Positions 43,046 to 54,815 of a DNA stretch of 64,000 nt are shown here, one piece after another. The stretch's first letter is position 1. Each line of letters begins with the position of its first letter. This DNA comes from Basidiobolus meristosporus CBS 931.73. Taxonomy: Eukaryota > Basidiobolomycota > Basidiobolomycetes > Basidiobolales > Basidiobolaceae. Location: contig MCFE01000099.1 in NCBI GenBank assembly GCA_002104905.1, forward strand, positions 62,001 to 126,000, written 5' to 3'. The position numbers were made by a program, and so were the translations under genes. The notes below the pieces were generated by a model that was not told the DNA's origin, did not search any database, and saw only the letters and a program-made list of their open reading frames with translations.

Positions 43046-43384
43046 GTGATGGATTTGGATACCTATACATTAGTAAACTGGCATTAACCTGGTCTTAGAT
43101 GAAATATATATGAAAAATGATGTGATTGTTGTATTTTCTGTATATTACAAATGTTGCATCTTGCAGTGCATTGACATAGATCAAATCACATCAATTGCAG
43201 ATTTCCTATTTGATTATAGACTTGTGAGTAGAGCATTAATAAAAATACCAAGTCATTGTTTGAGGATGATATTTGTAACATAATGATGCAATTCATGGCA
43301 ACTGATGGAGATTTAATCATAATGCAAAGAGAATCAGGTAAATAGAGCCAATTGTGCCAACTTGATTCAAATCACTTCAGCCCA

Positions 43385-44286
43385 ATTACCTACCAGTTTT
43401 ACTGTTGCTAACTTATCTGAAAGGTTTTTTCTCATGAATCCCATCACACCACTGGATTTCCTTATGACACATTAGAAGAGATCAATTCAAAGTACTGCTG
43501 GCCATCTACCCCAGACTACCCAAGGAGATCCCCTGCTTAGCTTCTCTGCTGTTCCAAGAGCTACTACCCCACAAGGTTTCATCCCACCATCTGAGGCAAC
43601 AAAAGTTCTAGATGTTTTCATTCCCAGCTGACAGCAATGGAAAACCACCTTGCAGAGGGTATGAATGTCTTATAGCAAGCTTGAAATACTAGGATCAGAA
43701 GCTCCAATTGGCTTCCATATCCCAGAGTGTCCAGCAACAGGCTCCATATCAGTAGTACTTGCATACCTTCCCAGTTAGGATTAACAGACCTTGTAGAGGG
43801 AAGCAGCACTTTTATTCTGGCAAGTACAAGGCACACTGTGTGAGGTTTCAAGCACTGTCTGACATTTAGGGTAACATCATTTGGTTTAGTGGGTCATTTG
43901 CTGGCTGTAGGCATGAGAAAGCACTGTGGGTTTTGAATCATCCAGAATTCAGTAGAGGGGAGAAATGTAAGGCAAACTTGGCATATATGGGAGAGGATTG
44001 TTGGAGATTAGGATGTATTACAGCTAATAGGAAGCCAAGGAATGGTGTGCTTAGCAGAAAGCAGAATCTCTACAATAAGATATTTAATTATATCAGAGTG
44101 AGGGTAGATTATACATTTGGATTTCTGAAGAGATTCAGCCTATTGGCAGGTAAATACAGAGGAAAGTCATATATTGGAGTAAACACCAGAACAGGCAAGA
44201 TAGTTAAGATACTGATCAATTCACAGTATATTCATACAAGAAGACATCTACTGAGAGAAATGTATCTGGAGAATTATGAAGAGTAA
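43385..44286 (+). pseudogene. Harbinger H2 transposase (DDE_4)
   Basis: Aligned with 16870-17777 of H1. The first half is frameshifted and has stops (for example the lost 'SRRSLVK' frame near 43530). The last 117 codons (43933-44286) are open and hold 'LACITA'-region text, 'GVLSRKQNLYNKIFNYIRVR' and 'VDYTFGFLKRFSLLAGKYRG': the catalytic Glu of H1 (RVEHTFG) is Asp here (RVDYTFG). The Trp codon that is TGA in H1 is intact (TGG near 43883). Confidence 0.84.
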
Positions 44287-44469
44287 ATAATGCAAGAAAA
44301 GCACCATTCTGAGCAATATAAGTAAGATTGAGTAAAATTGCCAGCAACTTTATCTTACCGCTGGTATTATGGTAGATATTATAGTGCCAGATAGTGCCAT
44401 AGAATGCCAGATCAATCTGGCACTATAAACAGGCTGGCACTATGTGGCACTATCTAATGGAACAAGTCT

Positions 44470-44839
44470 ATTGACTACATAGTAAGCTTGGAAAATATCA
44501 CTTTTTGACCTGCGTAGTAAGTATACTATAATCAACAGTGCTTTGTATGTACCTAATATCTTCTGGATATATTTCATCTTCTCATTCTATGCTCTTGATA
44601 CTTGCAAGGTCATGTGTCACAGGTACTGATGCAGATACTTGCCTTATGCAGATGCCTCTGCTAATTACAAAGCTGACTAACATTTGGGATCACTACTGTT
44701 AATAACTATTAGGGTGTTTATCATATGTGGTAATACTGATAACATGAGCAAGAAAGAATAGGTCAATACCAAAAATATAAAATATTGATCAATGTACTAT
44801 AGCAGCTTTATGGATAAACCTGTCTGTCAAAGGCAACTA
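44470..44839. repeat. G2-type LTR fragment with short unassigned lead
   Basis: Bases 44470-44605 carry nothing recognisable. From about 44608 to 44825 the sequence matches the part of the inverted LTR at 19640-19860 ('tcatgtgtcacaggtactgatgc', 'acttgccttatg', 'gataatactgataa'-type text) on the same strand. It is a truncated LTR piece. Confidence 0.6.
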
Positions 44840-45170
44840 AGAATATTCTTGAAAGATGTATAATGGCCAGCAATATATGGGATATGGCAGCTTTGTAAGT
44901 ATCACCCTGAAAAGCCATATTGTTACAGTAATAATAGTGCAATAATTGCAGTGTTTGTGTGAATATATAGAGGATAGTAAGCTGGAGGCCACAGCTTTTT
45001 TTTGACTCAAGCCATATGTAGAATACCTATGGCAATGGTGGGTAGGCAAATAAACAGGGGTGATTCCATAGTGGAATACACAAATTGTGCAAGGGGAGGT
45101 AACAAAAGGAAATACCATTTGGTAAGTTGGTATGATAGCAATATACAGGACTTGTTGTAGGCCATCATAC
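44840..45170 (+). pseudogene. Tnp2 transposase C-terminal fragment
   Basis: It matches 4690-4990 of copy A: the 'YGSFVSITLKS' region, 'VCGIPMAMVGRQINRGDSIV' and 'CARGGNKRKYHLVSWYD' in broken frame. It is cut by a Copia LTR at 45171, at the same residue run (QAVILP) as in other copies. Confidence 0.7.
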
Positions 45171-45516
45171 TGTTATAAATTTTAATTCCACCTTAATATA
45201 TACCTTACTTAGTCACTTAGATCACTGTCTACAAGTCTTAGCAAATACTCACCAAATTCTTTGTTGGGATTTACTTGGAGTATTTACAGCAAAATATGAG
45301 GTACCCAGAACATGAAAATTCTCAGAGTTGTCCAAACACCCCCAAACTTTGCATATATGCTCTTGTGACCTTTCTAAGCCTATTCTATTTGCTCATAATG
45401 CCAAGGCAATGTAAATCTACAAATGCTATTTTTACATTCAACAAATCACTAGGTGAACACCACATAGTCCACTTGTTCTCCCAATCACTTCCAATAACTC
45501 TAAAACTCTGACAACA
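45171..45516 (+). repeat. Copia family 1 5' LTR (+)
   Basis: 346 bp from TGTTATAAATTTT to TCTGACAACA, matching 8985-9332. It is followed by a gag start, so it is the 5' LTR of the remnant that follows. The five bases before it (CATAC) are the likely target copy; its partner after the 3' LTR is not present. Confidence 0.85.
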
Positions 45517-47031
45517 GGTTAGGTGCCCCAAGCCATCACTCTCTACAAAGTCCACTACTGCTATTATTGGAATATTTTGTTTTGCTGATGAGTTGGATAG
45601 ATCCAACTACCAAGTGCAGATTGTGAAGTTGAAGATGCAGCTGCAATAAAGAGGCCTTGAGGACAATGTCATGGGGGAAGAATGCCCTCCTAAAGATGTG
45701 GATAGAAAGCCCTAAAGTACCAGAAGAAAGTGTAGAGTACTTTATCTGCATTTGCCTTGATGCAAAGCAAATTGCTAAATCAATGCTCAATAGCAAAACA
45801 GCAAAGAATGGCTGAAAGAAAATAGAAGATATATACCAGTCATGTTCAGCTACCAAGAGAATGTATCTCAGACAAAGATTCTTTGATACAAAGTTGCTGC
45901 TAGGAGAAGATATGAAAAATTTAATTTACAAAATCCAGCTGCTGGTCAATTAGATTGAATATGTGGGTGTACCAATTGCTGATGAGGATGCAATAGTTGC
46001 TATCCTGAATAGCTTGACATACAAGTATTAGGCATATAGACTTTTTGCTATTAGAGCAAAGAAGCTGATCAAGTCCAGGGATGGATTGCTTGATGAAAAT
46101 TCAAAATTTTACAGAAAATGACATCTGATTATGACAAAATATACTCTCAAGTCCACCCATAGTCAGGATTGAATCAGAGCAGAGCAATGATAATATGCTT
46201 ACTCCAGAGAGCTCTACAATTGTGGCTTAGCCTGGATCAGTGACAAGGAATATCCAGAGGTGATCCTTCCAGTCTCACAAACCAGGAGATCCAACCAGAC
46301 CAGAAAGAGCCCAATAGACCATATCAATAAGGGAACAAGCTTAGCCTATGCCTATTCAGTTCTTGTTGCTGAGCCCCAAGCTGTAAATGAAGCCCTTAAT
46401 AGCCCTCAGACAAAGTTTTGGCAATCTGCCATGACTGCAGGGTATCAGTTCCTACGGGAAAATCATACTTAGGACTTTGTCAAATTACCAACCTATCCAA
46501 AATCATTTGGCTGGTGATGGGCCTTCCAACAAAATAAACGGCTGATTGTACAAATGAAGAATATGAAGCAGACTTTTGGCCAGAGGATACACTCAAACAA
46601 TAGGACCTGACCATACTGAGACCTTTGCACAGGCAGCCAAGGCTAACTTCATCAGACTAATATTGGCTATTGCAGTCAAATATAAGTTTTTTGTACATCA
46701 AGTGGATGAAAAAGCTGCATTTTTCAATGGAGAGCTTGATGTGAATAGGTGTATCAACAAGCCTGATGGGTTTGGGGCATGAGATAACCCCCATTTGGTA
46801 TGCAAGCTTAAAAGCTCTCTATATAGACTTGAATAATCACTAACAGCCTGAAATAGCAAGATAGATTCTTATTGGAATTTGTTGAGTTTCAAAAGGAATA
46901 ATACTGACTATAGTACATGCTATAAGCCAGATTATGTAAGTCTGGTTCTATTAGGTCTATATGGAGATGGTCTTATTAGAATAACCAATAATCTAAAAAC
47001 AAAGGAAGAGATTAAATCCAACCTATCTGAA
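45517..47031 (+). pseudogene. Copia family 1 remnant (+): gag joined to linker and RT
   Basis: Gag text runs from about 45545 to 46025 ('LDRSNYQVQIVKL', 'VGVPIADEDAIVAILNSL'), with many stops. At about 46030 it jumps to the integrase end/linker ('AKKLIKSRDGLLDEN'), so protease and most of the integrase are deleted. Then come the linker ('RRSNQTRKSPIDHINKGTSL', 46260-46472), RT fingers and palm ('GPDHTETFAQAAKANFIRLI', 'YKFFVHQVDEKAAFFNGELD', 46576-46782) and 'CNKPDGF'-type text. It is split by Harbinger H3 at 47032 and resumes at 50877. Confidence 0.8.
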
Positions 47032-47194
47032 AGACTTGTTCTGCTGGATAGTGCCATATAGTACCAGCCTGTTTATAGTGCAAGATTGATCTGGCACTCT
47101 AATTTCTACCATCACGCCAGTGGCAGGACACAGTTACTGGTATTTTTACTCAGTCTTTCATAAGTTGCTCCAAACAGCGCTTCTCTTGCTTTAT

Positions 47195-48110
47195 TTACAC
47201 TTTACAATGCTCCATACAGATTTCTCCCAGTGGAAGTCTTCCTGTATGATTAAACTTTGAGTTAATAAGTATCTTGTCTATTTTACCTATTCTGATACTC
47301 TCTTCTGTATATGATTTTCCTCTGTATTTACCTTCTAATATGCTGAATCTCTTTAGATGTCCAAATATATGCTCTACACTCACTCTGAAATGATTAAATA
47401 TCTTATTGTAGAAGTTTTTGCTTCCTGCTTAGCACACCATTGCTTGGCTTCCCATGAGCTGTAATACATCCTCATCTCTAACAATCCTCTCCTATATAAG
47501 CTAAGTTGACCATACATTTCTCCCCTCTACTGAATTTGGGATGATTCTCTACCCAGAGTGCTTGGTCATGCCTACCTCCAGTAAATGGCCTACTAAACCA
47601 GATGACATTATCCTCAATGTTGATTAGTGCTTGAAACTTCAAACAGTGTGCCTAGTATTTGCCAGAATAAAAGTTCCTCTGCTCTCTAGAAGGTCTGTTA
47701 ACTCTGATTGGGAAGGTATCCAAATACTCTTGATATGGAACCTGTTGCTGAACACTCTGGGATATGGAAGCCAATTGGAGCTTCCAAACCTAGTAATTAA
47801 GCTTGCTCTAAGTCATCCATACCTTCTGCAAGGTGGTTCTCTATTGCTTTCAGCTGGGAATGAAAGCTTTTAGGACTTCTATTGCCGTGAATGATGGGAT
47901 GACCCTTGTAAGGTAGTAGTTCTTGTAGTAGCATACATGCTTAACAAGGGATCTACTTGAGTAGACTGGGGTAGGCGGTCCACAGTACTGTGGAGAGGTC
48001 TTGTCTAATGTGTCAAAAGGAAATCCAGTGGTAGTGATGGGATTGATGAGAAAAGACCAGTCAGATGAGTAAGTCATATCAAATTGGTGTATGTTTCAAT
48101 AGAGGTGTTA
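47195..48110 (-). pseudogene. Harbinger H3 transposase (DDE_4)
   Basis: Read leftwards: 'MTYSSDWSFLINPITTTGFP' (48077), 'SSRSLVKHVCYYKNYY', then the DDE regions in damaged frames (47870-47520), and an open last part 'MSVEHIFGHLKRFSILEGKY' with 'IGKIDKILINSKFNHTGRLP' (47383-47195; catalytic Glu in VEHIFG kept). Several frameshifts between 47400 and 47850 make it inactive. Confidence 0.83.
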
Positions 48111-48449
48111 TGAATTGATTTGGGACAATCAGCTTAATTTATCTGACTTTCCATGCATTACAATTAAGTTTCCGTTAATTGCCATCTATCCCATCATTAT
48201 GTCACAAAAATCATCCTCAAACAATGACCTGGTCAATCTATTGATGATTTCCTTCCAAGTCTATAGTCAAGTAGGAAATCTGCAATCAATGTGATCTGAT
48301 CCATGTCAATGCAATCCAAGATGCATCATGCACAATATATGGAAGATTCAATAATTGCCTTAGTTTTCACATGTATTTCACATATGACCAGGTTGATGCC
48401 TGTATACAACTCTGTAAGTATCCAAACTGGTCACTATGGTGCCTATACC

Positions 48450-49665
48450 AAGTCTTAACACATCTTTAGTGCAACCCAGACAAAACCCATCCCCCAGCTT
48501 ACAATCATGGTCTGAAGCAGAAAATCATTGTCTGATCAGTTTGAGTTCTTGCCAAGTGATTTTTGTTTAGCCCAAGTGCCTATGATGAGCCTTCATACAG
48601 ATATATGGGCACAACTCATTAATCTGGCAGAACTGGATACCTCAGAGAGTCCACAGAGATAGAAGAATCTGAGTAGAAAGCTGTGGCATGAGCTCTACAT
48701 TAGGATGCCAGCCAATGTATGTAAAAAGATATATAACAAGACAAGCATTGGAATTAAGATTGAGCTTAAAATGAGGGGATTTGATGAGGAAGCCATGTGC
48801 GCACAATTCTGCAAGCAATTTGCACAGTATGGGGCAGATGCACCTGTTTGTGCCTCAACTGTGGGAACCAAAGAGATTTTGAATTAGTTCTTGCCTCAAA
48901 CAACTAATGTACTATGTAATATAATAGTAGAGCTAGGGGCTTCCAGGAGTAATACACACAGTGCTCATCAAGGCAGTAGTTTCCAGGTATTAAGCAGAGG
49001 GTAAGTGAGTACCTTGAGGAATCAGGAGGTTACCATTGAGAGGAAGAATACAGACTGCAAGCAACTGTATCTAAATTGTGTCAGCATTCCATGCTGGATT
49101 TTTTACCATTTGCTGCAACATTGGCACACCAGCACATGTCAGTCCAATGTATTCTAACCCCCCTCACAAGAGTGCCCTGCATCAAGTCAACATACATCAG
49201 ATCAGCATGTGCTCTTCAGAGCAAAATTATTGGAACTCACCAAACTGCACATTTAGACACAAGTTCATTGGAGAGGGCCAAGTTGTGTCAATATGTAGCA
49301 TCACAGCAAACTCAGCCAAGGGCTATACCAATGCATCAAGTTGTGCCTACATGTGCTAGTACACCTTAACTTCAGCAAGTTACTTCTGGTGAACTGACTG
49401 ACTGTGACCCACATGAAGTGACTCCACTACTGGAGCCTTTGGCAAGTAAAACAACAATCAGTGTGTAGCACTTCAGGCTGGTTCTGTTATATTGTCTGGA
49501 GCAATACAGCATGGCCAAGCTCCAGCATGCCACTCATCAACTAGGAGGCAAAATACTGACTACAAGTACACAAGTATCCAAGAAGACAGTCAACAAGGAA
49601 GTAGTTCAGGTGTGCAAATTGAATCACTACTAAATGCTTCAGTAATAATCCCTGTAAGAAAAAAA
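48450..49665 (+). pseudogene. Harbinger H3 accessory gene
   Basis: Homologous to the minus-strand gene 16533-15425 of H1. Blocks: 'SLHTDIWAQLINLAELDTSE'-like text near 48590-48650, 'MPANVCKKIYNKTSIGIKIE' (48705-48887) followed by 'VCASTVGTKEILN' (the part missing in H1), 'ARALQSKIIGTHQTAHLDTS' region (49076-49369), and the end 'SSTRRQNTDYKYTS', 'SVIIPVRKKFR' (49492-49665). Stops at about 48885 and 49370 and a CpG-poor sequence throughout. Confidence 0.78.
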
Positions 49666-49911
49666 TTTAGGATAAGGTGGTGCAATGACATTGAAATGTT
49701 AAAATTTGTCATGATCCAAATAATGCATATTTGTTGCAATCCAAATCAAGCCATTGCATACCTGTGATCACTAAATTTCTGTTATGCTTAATATCAAGGT
49801 GTTATACATTTGAGATAGAGCCCCTATAATAAGCACTCTGCATATGTATACATCATCTGTTGCACCAGTGCAGCTATTTGATCTGATTTGCACCAACATA
49901 ATTGGTTGCAT

Positions 49912-50690
49912 TGTGGTAGGGTAAACATACCTCCCACAGACAAGTTTATTCATATAGCTTTTATGAAGCACTTGTTCATATCATATCTTATCAATATTAT
50001 CCCATTCTTCTTTTGCCCTTATTATCAGTATTATCCCCATATGATGTTTACCATAATTAGTTATCAGCATTAGTTATCCCAGATGTTATTCAGCTTTGTG
50101 ATCAGTATATTTATGCACAGTAGGCAGGTACCCACGTCAATACCCATGAGATATGACTTAAGTCTGTGTTAACATCCCTTCCATTTCAATACCATGTATG
50201 GTATCTCTATGTTTCACAGGTTTCAGGCTATTGATTCCTGTTTGTTGATGTGCTGTACCTTTTAGAACCTTCCAGGACCTTCTTGGAGTATTTTTAGCTC
50301 AAATTGATGTCATCAAGGATTCCACTGATGTCTGGAACTCTCCAGAACCTTGTCATTAGTAATCACTTGGCAATCAGGAAAAGTATTTTAGAGAAGTCAA
50401 TTCCTGATCAATAAATTGTCCCTACTATCAGTAACACTTCTCCCTTATTGATTGGCAGTTGATCACTGCACCTGCCTTCAACATTTACATCTCAGACTTG
50501 CCATTCACAATGTTATCAGGGTAGTGCACAAGGCACACAGAGGCCTTTGGAGACACTTGGAGTGCCTAGGAAGCCAGAGAAGCAGGTGCTTTTACCATAG
50601 TGACATATTGACAAAGACACTAGCAGTCAAGGCCCAAAGGGTAAAGCATGCATCAGATACCTCACACACCATGTGCTGTGTACCTTACAA
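49912..50690 (+). repeat. G2-type LTR (truncated) inside H3
   Basis: It starts TGTGGTAGGGTAAAC at 49912 and follows, in opposite orientation, the LTR 19885-19110 almost to its end ('cctcacacacc', about 50668). The last about 60 bases, including the ACACCACCACA end, are missing. The right edge runs straight into Harbinger sequence near 50690, so a deletion removed the LTR tip and part of H3. The open frame 50452-50700 lies in it and is not a gene. Confidence 0.75.
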
Positions 50691-50876
50691 GTTGGGGTAA
50701 TCATTCATGCCAACTCCATTGTGTCAGATTGTGCCATAGTGTGCCAGATTGTCCTGCATAGTGCAAAATTTTCTAAGAGTAATTTTGCCTTCTGGTAGCA
50801 ACAATACCATGCCAAGTTGTTGTTTGCAACTGCAGATTGCATCATGCACTCTGGCACAGTACAATGGAACAAGTCC

Positions 50877-50967
50877 AAAGAGTCCAAGATGTCCAACCAA
50901 GGAGAACTCAGTTACTACTTAGGAGTAAAATTTGCCATAAACAGAAGTGTGCTCAAGTTAGATTGTG
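50877..50967 (+). pseudogene. Copia RT continuation after H3
   Basis: About 90 bp reading 'SKMSNQGELSYYLGVKFAIN', the RT part that follows the 47031 break. It ends at about 50967 where sequence in opposite orientation starts, a head-to-head Copia junction. Confidence 0.75.
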
Positions 50968-51945
50968 TCTCAGGGCCTAATACTCCCCAGTTAATGCAGA
51001 TCTCCATAATTTGACTGATGGCTATTTGGGGCCTCTTTTACAGTCTGCGGTTTATATACATGGACCAAATAGGCATAGGCAAAGTTTGTACCCTCATTGA
51101 TATGGTAATTTGGGCTAAGTCTTGTCCAGTTGGACCTCATTATATGTGCTACTGGAATAGTCAGTTCTGTATATTCCTGGGCACTGGTTCAGGCAGAACC
51201 ATGGTTGTAGGGTCCTCAGGACTGAAAATGCTTTCATTTATTGCTCTGATTCCATTGTGACTAATGGTGGATTTGATATCAGATTTTGCCCTCATCTGAT
51301 TTCATTTTTGTGCAAACTTTGAGTTTGCATCAGGCAATACATCTCTGGACTTGATCAGCTTCTTTGGTTTAATGTTGATGAGTCTGTTTGCCTTACCCTC
51401 ATTGCAGTAGCCCAAAATATGCATTTTTCACTTTTGGCTCAAACTTTGACTGATTTCCTGCCAGTTTCTTGGCATATGCTGTGCACGCAGGTATTCTTAG
51501 ATGTTCTACACTTGGTATGTATCTAAACCATGCTTCAGATGGAGTAGATTCACAAAGAATTCTGTTATAACTCCAACTATTGATGTTTACAGCTATAGCA
51601 TATTGTCTTGTTTTTTTCACCACTTTCTCTCCCCACTATAGCTTTAAACTCCCTGAACTTGGACAGAGCTTCTTCCTTTCTCTACATCAAGTTACCCCAT
51701 ATGTATCTTGTAGAATCACTAATAAAAGTGAATAAATACTTCATCCTACCTTAGGATGAATTTGGCATAGGTTCACACAGATCTGAGCAAATTAGATCTA
51801 GTTTTTCAATAGTTTTGATTAACCCAGAGCTCTTGAGCAGTTGTCTGGCTGGTTTCTTATATATGCAGGCCTCACAGTGCTCCAATCTAGCTGGGGGATC
51901 AATTTTTACTTCAGGAACTAGCTGTTCTTACATCATTTTGTGCAA
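50968..51945 (-). pseudogene. Copia family 1 integrase and linker remnant (-)
   Basis: Read leftwards from 51945: GAG-pre-integrase ('CEACIYKKPARQLLKSSG' region, 51880-51820), integrase core (about 51790-51620), a jump to 'NINSWSYNRILCESTPSEAW' and 'YIPSVEHLRIPACTAYAKKL' (51623-51399), then the linker to 'TKVKEAPNSHQSNYGDLH'-type text near 51000. A deletion removes about 200 bp of the integrase near 51615. It is cut on the right by the Tnp2 terminus. Confidence 0.78.
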
Positions 51946-52894
51946 ATACGTCAAGATCCCATTTAGGGACTGTCATAATAACTGTAGCTTGAAATTAGTG
52001 ACCCTCCTGAAAATCTTATAACAAGATCATGACGGTGTTTTGCAAATTTTACAGCCAAATAAAGGGATAGAATTTGATAATTTTTGACTGGTGCTGTGAC
52101 AATATTTGCATGGTATTGTTGCGGTCTTTTAGTGCTCTATTACTATTTTAAATGGATCCAGTTGGCCAGTACTTCCAATTGGCTTATATGGCAAGAAACT
52201 TGACAGTATTTTGATGGCCTCACTGCAAGACTCTGATGGCTTTTTCTTGGCAGTATGATGGCCTGCTGCTGGTTGTGTATAATGCTACTGTACCAATTTA
52301 CCAAATGGTATTTCCTTTTTCTACCTCCCCTTGTGCACTTCATATATTCCACTGTAGAATCATCTTTCTTTATTTGCTTACCAACTACTACCTTGGGTAT
52401 TCCACATATAGTTTGAATCAAAAAAAACTATGGCCTCCTGCATACTAACCACTACAATTGCTGACACCTGCCACAATTGACATACTTCTATCACCTCAAC
52501 TTTAGGGCTTTTTAGTGTGATACTTGCAAAGTTGCCATATATGTTGTACTGCTGGTAGCATATACATCTTGTGAACATATGCTTCATTGTTGCCACTTCT
52601 GCCATGAATACCTCCTGAATATTGGCAAAGAGCTTCTTGGTATTTAGCCAATATATTCCTTCTACCTGCTGGATTCTAGTCCCCCTTTTAGGTGCCCTCT
52701 GGCTTTTATTTGTGTGAATTCCATATTGAATGGTGTAGAAGTTGGCTTATGACCACAAGAAATCCGGCATATCTTGGTGGAGTCTTCCTGATAAAAATTA
52801 GTTGCTTGTTGCACCCAACCCAACTTTGCATTACTTAACTGATTACCCATGCATTGGGGCTGCTTAGCTTCTTAATTCCATAGGCATAGGTGTC

Positions 52895-54101
52895 TGTGGT
52901 AATGGAAAGTATTCCATTACTACAATATCTCTAAAACAATATTGCACTCATTTCTTTATTTTGCTTTTTTGCTATTGTAACACACAAGTGAAAGATCAAG
53001 AATTTCCAACTTTGAAGAATAAATGCTCCAGACCCTGGCAAGCAATCCACCCAAGAATATTATATCATACAGAACACATAGTATCCAACACATGTTTCAA
53101 ATTACAGCTCACTTGAAGCAGTACTTAAGGAGTTATGACCAAAAGAGTCCAATTATTATATATACTATGCCTTATTGCTAGGATTACTATGGTGACTTTG
53201 ATTGCGTGTAACTTTTGAACCAGCCAATAAAATCACGTGAAACTTCCACAGGTTCTGCGCCTATGTCCGATCTGCCCACTGCAAAATTTTAGCTCTTTAT
53301 CACGTGTATTGCTTGCGCAATTGCCCAAAAACTTTGATCCTTCAAAATTTTCATAGATATGACTTCCCCAGCTGAAAAATAAAGGGAGAGCCTCTCTTTC
53401 CAGAATCTCCACACTACAATTACAAGCTTAAAGGTTATAAGACTTCCCCTGCACCACTTGCACTGTTGAGTATTCTGACTTTGATCAGTACTACATCAGT
53501 AAAGAGACTGCAAATCTCACAAGAATCCAATCTAAGTTCTACAAGAAACTACCACTTTTCTGTTGGAAAAGTCCCCTCTAAGAAACCCCTTTACTCTAAA
53601 GACACCCCTTTAGTCTAAAGACCCCTTTAAGAAGCCCCTTTACTCTAAAGAAGCCCCTTTCGGCACCCCTTTAGTGTAAAGTCCACTTTAGAGACCACTA
53701 CAAGAAGCCCCTTTATTCTAAAGACACCCCTTTAGGTCTAAAGACCCCTTTAGAGACTTCTACAACACACCCCTTTAGGTTAAAGGGCAGTTCAGAATTT
53801 CCATATTAGTAAATATTTTCTCAGAAAGGAAAGCAACTTCCAAATAAGGAAAAGTTACTATAAAAGTAAATAAGCCCATTAGTCAACAGAAGGCCAGAAC
53901 ACTGCTGTAGAAGTGATAAACACTGCCTACAGTATATTTTGAGCCTAAGATTGAGGAAATTAGTGAAAGTTATATCTTCTATTGGTATATCAAACTCCCA
54001 ATAAACTATTTCAGTATTAGCATACTAGAAGTTGTTGTATATTGTTGATTAGCCTCTACATTGTAGAACAAGCCCCAAACTAATCATAATACAACACAAC
54101 A
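52895..54101 (-). repeat. Solo LTR-S copy 3
   Basis: 1207 bp, starting TGTGGTAATGG and ending CACAACACAACA, flanked by TGTC (52891-52894, 54102-54105). Inverted with respect to copy 1 and the best preserved partner of it. The uninterrupted target is at 4345-4355 ('ggagacacctatg'). About ten CCCCTTT boxes lie in 53570-53790. No coding sequence. Confidence 0.88.
53570..53790 (-). promoter_or_regulatory. AAAGGGG box array in LTR-S copy 3
   Basis: About ten CCCCTTT (AAAGGGG on the LTR's own strand) boxes separated by 'actctaaagaca' and 'agaag' spacers. It has more boxes than copy 1, so the array changes in number between copies as a degenerate minisatellite would. Possible zinc-finger (stress-response-type) sites; inferred only. 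Confidence 0.5.
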
Positions 54102-54815
54102 TGTCTCCATGTTAATATTGTCCTCAGTATATTCCAACTCTTTCTGGCTGTCCTCCTTGTGCCAACTCATCACATCCTTGGCAGACTTGAAGGTAATATT
54201 CTTGAGGAGATTGGGATATGGTAGTACCTGCAACTTAACTTGTCTTCCTATCTCCCCCCACATCCACTCCATAGAAAACTCCCAAAAGGTGAGGCAAGGC
54301 CCAATATTCCCCACACACCGTGCAAGATGGAGTAGAGAATGGATACAGTAGTGGCAGAGATCTACATGCTCAACTTTATGTTTGTAGTATAGCTGCTCAA
54401 ATCCCATCACAAACTCCTCACACAACAGCTGTAGATGTGTCAAGTTGGCATTGGTGATCCGCTTCTGGATAAATATTCCTACAATGTCCACATATGACTC
54501 CCAATTCTTCCAATGTACTCTTGGTAGGAATGGCTTCAGAACACCACTTGAATAAATACATATCCAGTTCATCCAGTCTTTGCATTTGTATTGTTGCATA
54601 GGCATATGAATATTAATTGGAGCCTGTGAGAAGTATTTAGGGTAGCAGATACTCTGTAATATCTTTCCAATTTTTTCAAATTTCTCTGGTATCTCAAAGG
54701 ACTCATTTAGCTTGAAATGCTCCATGTACAACTTGGTCATCAGTATATGGATAATGTTGAAAAGCAAATGCATTGCTCCCAGTGGAAAGCTTTTGCTCTA
54801 ACAGATACCCCCTAT

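Larger units (their letters stand above)
41881..44469 (+). mobile_element. PIF/Harbinger element H2 (left end missing)
   Basis: Same gene order as H1: accessory gene on - (41885-43045, split by an LTR) and transposase on + (43385-44286). The right end with AGTGCC boxes finishes GGAACAAGTCT at 44469. The left end, with its non-coding part and the last third of the accessory gene, is absent; Tnp2 sequence abuts there. CpG sites of H1 are mostly TG/CA. Confidence 0.82.
47032..50876 (-). mobile_element. PIF/Harbinger element H3 (both ends present)
   Basis: Ends AGACTTGTTCT (47032) and GGAACAAGTCC (50876), each one base from the H1 termini, flanked by GAA and AAA. Inserted in the Copia RT, whose halves join as 'EIKSNLSE' and 'SKMSNQGELSYYLG'. 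The transposase is on - (48110-47195), the accessory gene on + (about 48450-49665). A G2-type LTR (49912-50690) replaces about 350 bp of the non-coding end. Strongly CpG-depleted, so older than H1. Confidence 0.83.
51946..54815 (-). mobile_element. Tnp2-like element, copy C (C-terminal half and right end)
   Basis: The left boundary is a native terminus (TACGTCAAGATCCC) set against Copia sequence. Transposase coding runs leftwards: 'GHFKLNESFEIPEKFEKIG' equivalent at 54720 ('MEHFKLNESFEIPEKFEKIG'), 'LLCEEFVMGFEQLYYKHK', 'CHYCIHSLLHLARCVGNIGP', 'CLTFWEFSMEWMWGEIGRQV' in one 229-codon frame (54773-54084), then, after the inserted LTR, the C-terminal parts 'EVATMKHMFTRCICYQQYN' (52605) and 'CTRGGRKRKYHLVNWYSS' (52421). 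The N-terminal half and accessory gene are missing; the right edge at about 54815 is fused to Harbinger. Confidence 0.8.
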